Assembly: GCA_032122355.1 (NCBI GenBank)
Contig: JAUMCS010000048.1
Coordinates: 1 to 8,304 of the forward strand
From: RFTU01 sp032122355
GTDB taxonomy: Bacteria; Pseudomonadota; Gammaproteobacteria; Burkholderiales; Burkholderiaceae_C
Direction: 5' to 3'
Length of the DNA: 8,304 nt
The notes beneath the pieces were generated by a model. That model was not told where the DNA came from. It did not search any database and saw only the letters and a list, made by a program, of their open reading frames with translations. Positions 1-5,661 of this stretch are shown one piece after another (positions within the stretch are counted from its first letter, which is position 1; each line of letters starts with the position of its first letter). A program made the translations under genes and the position numbers.

Positions 1-82
1 AATGCCCCCCATCTTTCCAAGAGGACATTCTTATCTGGCGCAAACCTACCTAAAAGCGGACATTTCTATATTGCGGCTACAC
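1..82. mobile_element. Insertion sequence end (left edge, partial)
   Basis: The reverse complement of bases 1-82 matches 8117-8198 at 75 of 82 positions, by direct comparison. The innermost 40 bases differ only once. The outer tip reads GCGGCTACA toward trmL, that is, TGTAGCCGC when read into the element. The element carries two copies of a GAA(A)TGTCC-like motif, which could be transposase binding sites. The right copy places its transposase ribosome binding site and start codon just inside this stretch. The left end may therefore be the 5' end of a second copy on the minus strand, or the far end of an element with very long imperfect terminal repeats. The rest of the element lies outside the window, so its orientation and target duplication cannot be settled. 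Confidence 0.8.
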
Positions 83-108
83 CTGCACCAGATGATGAAG
101 CCAGTTAG
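82..108 (+). pseudogene. Possible C-terminal remnant of a gene cut by the left IS
   Basis: Directly after the IS tip, one frame reads PAPDDEAS and stops at TAG 106-108; this frame is open through the IS back to base 1. It could be the last residues of a gene interrupted by the insertion, upstream of trmL. Only eight residues are left, so no family can be named. In related bacteria I recall gpsA or comF beside trmL, but nothing here proves either. It may equally be noncoding DNA. Confidence 0.2.
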
Positions 109-147
109 CTACAATAGCCAAGCCCGCTATCTTTGCAAACACGCATC

Positions 148-618
148 ATGTTTAACATTGTTCTTGTTCACCCTGAAATTCCGCCAAACACCGGAAATGT
201 CATCCGGCTTGCAGCCAATACAGGTTGCCAGTTGCATTTAATTGAACCCCTAGGGTTTTCGCTGGATGAAAAATCCTTGCGGCGTGCTGGACTCGATTAT
301 CATGAATACACGGCAGTGATAAATCATGAATCCTGGAGTGCTTTCCTAGCATCGGAATCCCCTGCTCCTGAACGCATATTTGCGCTAACTACCAAGGCTA
401 GTCAAACCATCAGTGCAATAGCATGGCAGCCGCATGATTGGTTAGTATTTGGCAGCGAAACAGCTGGCTTACCGTTGGCTATCCGTGAAAATTGGCCCGC
501 TCAGCAACAAGTGCGATTACCCATGCGCCCTGAGCAGCGTAGCCTCAACCTCAGCAATGCCGTAGCCATAACCGTCTACGAAGCATGGCGACAGCAAAAT
601 TATGCAGGGGGGGGATAA
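148..618 (+). CDS. trmL: tRNA (cytidine(34)-2'-O)-methyltransferase TrmL
   Basis: SPOUT-class methyltransferase of 156 residues that uses S-adenosylmethionine to 2'-O-methylate the wobble base of tRNA-Leu species in the cytoplasm. The protein opens with the family hallmark MFNIVLVHPEIPPNTGN. It keeps the two knot motifs that bind AdoMet: GSETAGLP at residues 102-109 and RSLNLSNAVA at 131-140. Length matches E. coli TrmL (about 157). A TTG five codons upstream (133) is in frame, but the ATG at 148 gives the conserved family start and is preferred; no strong Shine-Dalgarno is seen. TACAAT at 110-115 could be a -10 element, but no matching -35 is evident. The 3' end is odd: the last codons lie in a run of eight G's (607-614), giving a Gly-Gly-Gly tail, so the exact C-terminus is sensitive to slippage or sequencing error. 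Confidence 0.93.
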   Translation: MFNIVLVHPEIPPNTGNVIRLAANTGCQLHLIEPLGFSLDEKSLRRAGLDYHEYTAVINHESWSAFLASESPAPERIFALTTKASQTISAIAWQPHDWLVFGSETAGLPLAIRENWPAQQQVRLPMRPEQRSLNLSNAVAITVYEAWRQQNYAGGG

Positions 619-629
619 AATTGGGGGGG
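607..629 (+). repeat. Paired G homopolymers (G8 and G7), potential G-quadruplex
   Basis: A run of eight G's (607-614) is followed by ATAAAATT and seven more G's (623-629). The first run codes the last glycines of TrmL and the stop codon follows at once. Each run can supply two GGG blocks, so an intramolecular three-tier G-quadruplex is possible in the coding strand or the mRNA. Loss or gain of one G would replace the stop by a short read-through tail. Confidence 0.5.
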
Positions 630-649
630 AATGCCAAGCATCACATAAT
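621..649 (+). promoter_or_regulatory. Weak candidate promoter upstream of the ftsH-like gene
   Basis: CATAAT at 644-649 matches five of six bases of a sigma70 -10 element. It lies 17 bp from TTGGGG (621-626), which matches only three of six -35 positions and overlaps the second G run. It would give a leader of roughly 75 bases. No better candidate was seen between trmL and the next gene, so this is tentative. Confidence 0.25.
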
Positions 650-700
650 TCCAGCTAAACTGCACAGCCTCAATTGAACTGAGTGACCATCACAGAAACT

Positions 701-735
701 AGTGCTTACCTCCATAAGCACTGGTTTTTGTTTTG
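701..735 (+). terminator. Hairpin plus T-rich tail, terminator-like, touching the ftsH start
   Basis: AGTGCTTA (701-708) and TAAGCACT (715-722) form a perfect 8-bp stem with a six-base loop, followed by GGTTTTTGTTTT. This fits an intrinsic terminator for trmL, although the stem is only moderately GC-rich and two G's come before the T run. Its tail overlaps the TTG proposed as the ftsH start, so it could instead be a leader hairpin that attenuates or limits translation of that gene. Confidence 0.55.
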
Positions 736-2688
736 CCATCAACGCCCCAATCCTCTCATCCATCACCCTCCAATAAGCCACACAGCCCTTCACCTTGGAA
801 GCATTGGCTTAATGCATGGTCAGCATTGGCTTTTGCTGTGACATCGGTGCTTTTGGTGGTTCTGTATTGGGGCTCGAAGGTGGCTTCATCAGCTACCCAT
901 GAAGTTCCTTACAGCACGTTTTTAAGCTATTTGGAGCAAGGAAAACTCGAACAAGTTGAAGTAACAGAGCAATGGGTTCGAGGTCAGGTTAAGGCGGCGC
1001 TTCTTGATTCAGATAAAACAACTCTTGACTATGTAATTGCCCGACGTGTACCCATTGATATTGCCGAACAATTGAACCGTTACGGCGTTACCTTTCGGCA
1101 AGGTGGCAACAATCAAACTAGCACCGATTGGGTTTCTTGGATTTGGCCATGGATATTTTTTTATATTCTCTGGCGCTGGATTGCTGCTCGCTCTCAGATT
1201 CTGGGGGGCAGAAAAGGGTTGGGTAGTGCTTTGGGTATTGGGCGAAGTGGTGCTAGGGTGTATATGGAGCGTGTAACTGGTGTACGGTTTGAAGATGTTG
1301 CAGGCGTAGATGAGGCCAAAGCAGAGCTTCAAGAAGTGGTTGATTTTCTCAAATTCCCTGATGAATATGGTCGCCTGGGTGCGCGTATGCCTAAGGGTGT
1401 ATTATTGGTTGGGCCCACAGGAACGGGCAAAACGCTATTGGCACGGGCTGTTGCTGGCGAGGCAAATGTTCCCTTCTTTTCAATCAGTGGATCTGAATTT
1501 ATTGAGCTATTTGTTGGCGTTGGAGCAGCCCGTGTGCGTGATTTGTTTGAGCAAGCGCGGTCTCACGCGCCAGCCATTATTTTCATTGATGAACTAGATG
1601 CCTTGGGCAAAACGCGAAGCGGAAATGGTTTTTCCGGCGGGCATGAGGAACGAGAACAAACACTAAATCAATTATTAGTTGAGCTAGATGGGTTTGATCC
1701 TCGGGTCGGGGTGATTTTACTAGCGGCCACCAACCGGCCCGAAATACTCGACCCGGCACTGCTCAGAGCTGGCCGTTTTGATCGGCAGGTGCTGGTGGAT
1801 CGGCCTGATCGGCTAGGCCGTCTAGCTATACTCAAGGTTCACACCCAACGCATCACGGTTGAGGCCAATCTCAATTTAGATGCCATAGCAGCCATCACGG
1901 TAGGTCTTGCGGGCGCAGATTTGGCCAATATTGTCAATGAGGCAGCCATCAACGCTACACGCCGTAAGGCCTCATCAGTTGCATTAGAGGATTTCACCCA
2001 AGCCGTTGAACGTACGATCGCCGGTATTGAAAAGCGGCATCGTGTGATTAACCCCAGTGAGAAAAAAACCATCGCCTACCATGAAAGCGGTCATGCTCTG
2101 GTTGCGCTGGCACTCAGTGGTACCGACAAAGTACACAAGGTATCCATCATCCCCCACGGCATAGGCGCATTGGGCTACACATTACAACGCCCGAGTGAAG
2201 ACAGGTTACTGCTGCGCCGCCAAGAAATGCTACACCGCATGGCCGTGCTGTTGGGCGGCCGAGTGGCTGAGCAAATGGTGATAGGCGATATCAGTACCGG
2301 CGCGGCTGATGATATTGCTCGCGCAACTGACATGGCTCGCAGCATGATCATCCGCTACGGCATGGATGATGATTTAGGTTGTATCGCATGGGGAGACCGG
2401 CACCCTTGGACGGAAAAAAGCACCCCCTGGGTAAGTTGGCAGTCACCAAGCATAGACAGCCCCGAAACAGCCAAGCGTATTGACCAAGCCATACAAAGCT
2501 GGATCCAAAAAGCCTATACTCTAGCGCAAAAAGTGCTCAAGGCCAATGAGTTGATTTTTCATCAGGTTGCTCAAGCACTACTAGAAAAAGAAACCCTCAA
2601 TGAAGATGAGTTGCAGCACCTAACCCTGGGCCTAAAAATACTACCGGATGAGGCTGCAGCAACTTTGAGCCCATTGCAAAGCCTGTAA
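733..2688 (+). CDS. ftsH: FtsH-type membrane AAA+ zinc metalloprotease (paralog)
   Basis: ATP-driven inner-membrane protease that would extract and degrade membrane and unstable cytosolic proteins as a hexamer. The 651 residues show a Ser/Pro-rich cytosolic tail (1-25), transmembrane helix 1 (about 28-48), a small external domain (50-130), helix 2 (about 132-151) and the AAA+ core. In the core are Walker A GPTGTGKT (227-234), pore segment FVGVG, Walker B FIDELDAL (D286, E287) and the second region of homology with arginine fingers R345 and R348. The protease domain has HESGH (450-454) and third zinc ligand D527, so it should be active. Walker A has T where the housekeeping FtsH has P, and the zinc motif is HESGH, not HEAGH; with the N-terminal extension this suggests a second FtsH, not the essential copy. 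The start is uncertain: TTG 733 is the only reasonable in-frame codon before helix 1 (CTG 721 is the other), with no Shine-Dalgarno and a hairpin just before it. The 3' end overlaps pdxA antisense. Confidence 0.92.
   Translation: MPSTPQSSHPSPSNKPHSPSPWKHWLNAWSALAFAVTSVLLVVLYWGSKVASSATHEVPYSTFLSYLEQGKLEQVEVTEQWVRGQVKAALLDSDKTTLDYVIARRVPIDIAEQLNRYGVTFRQGGNNQTSTDWVSWIWPWIFFYILWRWIAARSQILGGRKGLGSALGIGRSGARVYMERVTGVRFEDVAGVDEAKAELQEVVDFLKFPDEYGRLGARMPKGVLLVGPTGTGKTLLARAVAGEANVPFFSISGSEFIELFVGVGAARVRDLFEQARSHAPAIIFIDELDALGKTRSGNGFSGGHEEREQTLNQLLVELDGFDPRVGVILLAATNRPEILDPALLRAGRFDRQVLVDRPDRLGRLAILKVHTQRITVEANLNLDAIAAITVGLAGADLANIVNEAAINATRRKASSVALEDFTQAVERTIAGIEKRHRVINPSEKKTIAYHESGHALVALALSGTDKVHKVSIIPHGIGALGYTLQRPSEDRLLLRRQEMLHRMAVLLGGRVAEQMVIGDISTGAADDIARATDMARSMIIRYGMDDDLGCIAWGDRHPWTEKSTPWVSWQSPSIDSPETAKRIDQAIQSWIQKAYTLAQKVLKANELIFHQVAQALLEKETLNEDELQHLTLGLKILPDEAAATLSPLQSL
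2641..2688. other. 48-bp tail-to-tail overlap of ftsH and pdxA
   Basis: The last 16 codons of the ftsH-like gene (stop 2686-2688) and of pdxA (stop 2641-2643) share the same DNA on opposite strands. No terminator hairpin was seen here, so transcripts from both sides probably run into each other and form complementary 3' ends. Confidence 0.8.
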
Positions 2689-3726
2689 AAAACTCCCTGG
2701 ATTGGCCTTCCCCTGCCCCGCAATATCAAACGCCGTACCATGGTCAGGGCTTGTGCGGATGAATGGCAAACCCAGTGTCACATTCACCCCCTGATCAACC
2801 CCTAAATACTTAACGGGAATTAAACCATGGTCATGCGTCATGGCCACGACTACATCAAACTCTCCAGCCTTTTGAGGGGTATGGCGGGCACGCATAAACA
2901 CTGTATCAGGCGCATATGGCCCACTGACGTGGATACCCTGTTGCCGCGCTTGGGCAATAGCTGGCGCTATGAGGCGTACCTCTTCATCTCCAAACAAGCC
3001 CCCTTCACCAGCGTGCGGATTTAAGCCCGCAACGGCAATACGCGGCTGTGTTTGCCCCCATTGCCAGGCGCTTTCATGCGCAATACGAATGGTTTCCAGT
3101 ACGTTGTCATGATCAATGGCATCTATCGCACGGCGCAAAGCCATGTGTATGGTTACCAGTACCACCCTGAGCTCTGAGTTGGCCAGCATCATTCTCACCG
3201 GCAGCGGTTTCGGCGCGCTCCAAGCTTGTAACATCTCGGTATGCCCAGGAAACTCAATACCGGCCATGGCCAGTGCTTCCTTGTGAATAGGTGCTGTAAT
3301 TAAACCAGAAGATTGGCCGTGCCGTATGGCACGCACCGCTGCATCAATACATCGAACTGCCTCCGCTGCGCACCGTGCATCGGGCTGGCCCCAGGCTATG
3401 GTGCTCCAATCCACATCTTTAGCGATTGAAAAATCACCCTCAGTCCGCTCATCCCATATCGGATTCCAAATCTTCAAGTGCTCTGGATATGCACCATCCC
3501 ATAGGTCTAAGTTTTCGAGAGTTTGCCTAGGAATCTCCGCGATTCCACAAGCTTGCAGCCCTTTTTTCACCACATCAGGGTGCCCCACAACACATACCTG
3601 ATCGAGCTGTCTTGCTTGATATGCCCGCACAACCAATTCAGGCCCAATTCCGGCTGGATCACCTAAGGTCACGAGCAGTGGCCGATCTAACATAGCCAAC
3701 GGCATAGATGGTATTGAGGTTTGCAT
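2641..3726 (-). CDS. pdxA: 4-hydroxythreonine-4-phosphate dehydrogenase PdxA
   Basis: NAD-dependent, divalent-metal enzyme of the DXP-dependent pyridoxal phosphate pathway; it oxidises 4-phosphohydroxy-L-threonine, and the product is then used by PdxJ. Family marks: TLGDPAGIGPE near the N-terminus, GHTE (161-164), metal-binding histidines H194 (TIHMALR), H238 (GLNPHAGEGG) and H298 (THDHG), and GLPFIRTSPDHGTA (319-332). These align with E. coli H166, H211 and H266. The third motif is HDHG, not the usual HDQG, a small change next to a metal ligand. At 361 residues it is longer than E. coli PdxA (329); ATG 3693 (M12) would give an N-terminus of normal length, and neither start has a clear Shine-Dalgarno. 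It is the last gene of the minus-strand operon, 17 bp after nif3, and not next to rsmA/surA where pdxA often sits. A PdxA-like paralog acting on a related phospho-sugar acid is possible. Confidence 0.88.
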   Translation of the reverse strand: MQTSIPSMPLAMLDRPLLVTLGDPAGIGPELVVRAYQARQLDQVCVVGHPDVVKKGLQACGIAEIPRQTLENLDLWDGAYPEHLKIWNPIWDERTEGDFSIAKDVDWSTIAWGQPDARCAAEAVRCIDAAVRAIRHGQSSGLITAPIHKEALAMAGIEFPGHTEMLQAWSAPKPLPVRMMLANSELRVVLVTIHMALRRAIDAIDHDNVLETIRIAHESAWQWGQTQPRIAVAGLNPHAGEGGLFGDEEVRLIAPAIAQARQQGIHVSGPYAPDTVFMRARHTPQKAGEFDVVVAMTHDHGLIPVKYLGVDQGVNVTLGLPFIRTSPDHGTAFDIAGQGKANPGSFLQALQWAQSCCSLIR

Positions 3727-3743
3727 ATAAGAACAAAGTGGGA

Positions 3744-4490
3744 TTAAGCAGGATTGTTAATATCAATGAATTGATGTATCAATCCAAAATGCTGAGCCAA
3801 ATGCTCGCCCAGGGCCCGTGCGCCGTAGCGCTCCGTGGCATGATGTCCGCAGGCAACGAATGCCACACCGGTTTCACGCGCCAAATGAGCCTGAGGCTCC
3901 GAAATTTCACCTGTCAAGAATACATCTGCACCGGCCGCAATAGCTGATTCAAAATACCCCTGCGCACCACCACTGCACCAGGCTACACGCTTGAGTTGGC
4001 GGCCATCACCCGCCACACTGATAGGGGTGCGGCCCAGCGCTAACTCCAATTTGGCCAATAAAGTGGATAAATCACTCTCTGCCGAGGGTGCGATAAATCC
4101 CAAACCCTGATCGCCAAAACGTCTATCTGCCTGTAATCTCATGGCCTGGCCCCAAACGGCATTATTGCCCCATTGCTCGTGTGCATCCAAGGGTAAGTGG
4201 TATGCGAATAAATTGATATTGTGCGCCATGAGCCTACGTACTCGTTGTCCTAACCAGCCCACTAAGCGGCCATCCTGCCCACGCCAAAATAGTCCGTGAT
4301 GAACCAATAAAGCATCACATTGATATTCAATCGCTGCCTCTATCAAGTCTAAACTGGCTGTAACTCCCGAAGCGATGCGTTTAATTTCCGGCTTACCTTC
4401 AACTTGCAAACCATTGGGACCGTAGTCCTTAAATGCCGAAACATTTAAAACTTCATCCAAATATTGAACCAATTCATGGCAAAAAATCAT
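3744..4490 (-). CDS. Nif3-like dinuclear metal-centre protein (YbgI family)
   Basis: Protein of 248 residues from the Nif3/YbgI family (annotated in databases as GTP cyclohydrolase 1 type 2 homolog), which forms a toroidal hexamer with two metals per subunit; the cellular role is not settled. Counting from the GTG one codon further upstream, the metal ligands are all visible: HH at 65-66 (LLVHHGLFW), D103 (HLPLDAH), H217 (CGHHATE) and E221. This is the E. coli YbgI pattern shifted by two. The start is set at ATG 4490 because AAGGTG (4501-4496) lies five bases before it; the GTG at 4493 would be too close to that site. The gene begins 9 bp after the lrgB stop and ends 17 bp before pdxA, so it is co-transcribed with both. 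A Nif3 gene near a DegQ-type protease is a neighbourhood I recall from betaproteobacteria. Confidence 0.92.
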   Translation of the reverse strand: MIFCHELVQYLDEVLNVSAFKDYGPNGLQVEGKPEIKRIASGVTASLDLIEAAIEYQCDALLVHHGLFWRGQDGRLVGWLGQRVRRLMAHNINLFAYHLPLDAHEQWGNNAVWGQAMRLQADRRFGDQGLGFIAPSAESDLSTLLAKLELALGRTPISVAGDGRQLKRVAWCSGGAQGYFESAIAAGADVFLTGEISEPQAHLARETGVAFVACGHHATERYGARALGEHLAQHFGLIHQFIDINNPA

Positions 4491-4499
4491 CACAACACC

Positions 4500-5225
4500 T
4501 TAAAAATAACGAACCACCAGTGGAATCAACACCGAGCCCAAAATACCGGATAGCCCCATACCCAAAGAGGCCAGCGCCCCTGCTGCGGGGTGCACACTCA
4601 ATGCCCTAGATGTACCCAAACCATGTGCGGCCACACCCAGTGCAAAACCCCTTTGCCACCAAGCCGTGATACGTAATAAATTGAAAATCCAACGCCCTAA
4701 TACCGCCCCGATAACCCCGCTGGATAGAGCAAAAACCGCAGTCAGTGTAGGTGAGGCATGAATTCTATCGGCAATGCCCATTGCAATCGGTGTTGTCACT
4801 GATTTGGCATACATACTTTGGATAAGGGCGGGATCAGCTCCCAACAGGCGCAATACAGAAACAGAAACAACTATCGATGTGGCGCCGCCAGCTAGAAGCG
4901 CCAAAATCAATATACCCACCCTACCTTGAAGTGCTTTACGGCCTTTGTAGATTGGCACTGCCAAGGAAACGGTAGCCGTTCCTAAAAGAAAATGAACAAA
5001 CTGGGCACCTTCAAAGTACTTGCCATAGGGTATGTCTAAGTTAATCAACACAACGGATATAAGAACAACGGCTATCGGCAGTGGGTTGGCCAACGGGTTA
5101 CGTTGAGTCGATTCATATACCTTGATACCGATTGCATAAGCCCCCAAGGTAAGTACCAAAGCAAACAAGGGGTTACCAGAGAGATAAACCCATATTTCAT
5201 GAATGGGGGGTAAATTAGCTTGCAT
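4500..5225 (-). CDS. lrgB: LrgB family membrane protein
   Basis: Polytopic inner-membrane protein of 241 residues, the larger partner of LrgA/CidA. Family marks are FLLGTATVSLAVP in the centre, SVTTPIAMGIADRI, and GVAAHGLGTSRAL near the C-terminus, with several hydrophobic helices between. LrgAB/CidAB pairs are described as holin/antiholin-like regulators of murein hydrolase activity, and in some bacteria as pyruvate carriers; which applies here cannot be told. ATG 5225 is chosen because AGAGG (5236-5232) lies six bases ahead; ATG 5231, two codons upstream, directly abuts that site. The start lies inside the end of lrgA (11-bp overlap), which points to translational coupling. The stop TAA overlaps the ribosome binding site of the following nif3 gene. 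Confidence 0.9.
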   Translation of the reverse strand: MQANLPPIHEIWVYLSGNPLFALVLTLGAYAIGIKVYESTQRNPLANPLPIAVVLISVVLINLDIPYGKYFEGAQFVHFLLGTATVSLAVPIYKGRKALQGRVGILILALLAGGATSIVVSVSVLRLLGADPALIQSMYAKSVTTPIAMGIADRIHASPTLTAVFALSSGVIGAVLGRWIFNLLRITAWWQRGFALGVAAHGLGTSRALSVHPAAGALASLGMGLSGILGSVLIPLVVRYF

Positions 5226-5574
5226 GCTCATCCTCTGGGCGGTTGGTGGCTAAAAACTTCAAAATTAGCGCCGTTACGGCTAGGGTCGCTAACACGCCTA
5301 ACAACAGCGCCAACATCACGGCACCTGCATGCGTTTTTAACAAGGGCAGATACATGACCACACCTACAGCAGCAGGAATAAAGAACAGGCCTAAGTTGGG
5401 CAAAATCGTATTAGAAAAATTTTCTATGGGTGAGGGAACTTCGCCCCGCCAGGAAAGAAAAACTAACATCAGCACCAATCCAATCACGGGCCCTGGAATC
5501 TTGGGCAAGAAAAATTGACTACACAACTCCCCCACAGCCTGAAATATCAAAATGTAAACAAAACCTTGAATCAT
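5215..5574 (-). CDS. lrgA: LrgA/CidA family membrane protein
   Basis: Small hydrophobic protein of 119 residues with about four predicted membrane helices. It has the family signatures FQAVGELCS, LPKIPGPVIGLVLML and GLFFIPAAVGVVMYLPLL, and a short charged tail (NRPEDEHAS). It works with LrgB, as a holin-like export or small-metabolite transport complex in the cytoplasmic membrane. The open frame reaches back to ATG 5625, but ATG 5574 (MIQGFVYI) is preferred: it has a strong AAGGGGG (5588-5582) seven bases ahead and gives the usual family length. It is the first gene of the minus-strand operon lrgA-lrgB-nif3-pdxA and is divergent from the degQ-like gene, with which it shares a control region of about 90 bp. 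Confidence 0.9.
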   Translation of the reverse strand: MIQGFVYILIFQAVGELCSQFFLPKIPGPVIGLVLMLVFLSWRGEVPSPIENFSNTILPNLGLFFIPAAVGVVMYLPLLKTHAGAVMLALLLGVLATLAVTALILKFLATNRPEDEHAS

Positions 5575-5581
5575 GAATAAG

Positions 5582-5588
5582 CCCCCTT
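5582..5588 (-). promoter_or_regulatory. Strong ribosome binding site that sets the lrgA start
   Basis: Read on the minus strand this is AAGGGGG, seven bases before ATG 5574. The upstream in-frame ATG at 5625 has no comparable site. Confidence 0.7.
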
Positions 5589-5600
5589 GATAATGAAGCA

Positions 5601-5628
5601 TTGACATAGCCATTATTGGTAGCATAAT
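5601..5628 (+). promoter_or_regulatory. Sigma70-type promoter of the degQ-like gene
   Basis: TTGACA (5601-5606) is a perfect -35 hexamer; CATAAT (5623-5628) matches the -10 at five of six positions; the spacer is 16 bp. Transcription would begin near 5635, leaving a leader of about 27 bases. A 6-bp inverted repeat, CATTAT (5611-5616) and ATAATG (5624-5629), overlaps the spacer and -10 and might be an operator, but it is short. The same interval must also hold the promoter for lrgA in the other direction, for which no good match was found. Confidence 0.6.
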
Positions 5629-5661
5629 GAGCGCTTAGGAACATTAAAACTATCCCACACC

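Noticed and set aside
2..241. Open frame of 79 codons at the left edge
   Set aside because: It runs through the IS end and out of frame over the start of trmL; it has no family resemblance and no ribosome binding site.
1009..1332. Minus-strand open frame inside the ftsH-like gene
   Set aside because: Fully antisense to the conserved FtsH coding region, with low-complexity composition and no recognisable domain.
5575..5625. Longer lrgA with a 17-residue N-terminal extension (ATG 5625)
   Set aside because: The extension has no clear ribosome binding site and lies in the divergent promoter region; ATG 5574 has a strong site and gives the family's usual start.
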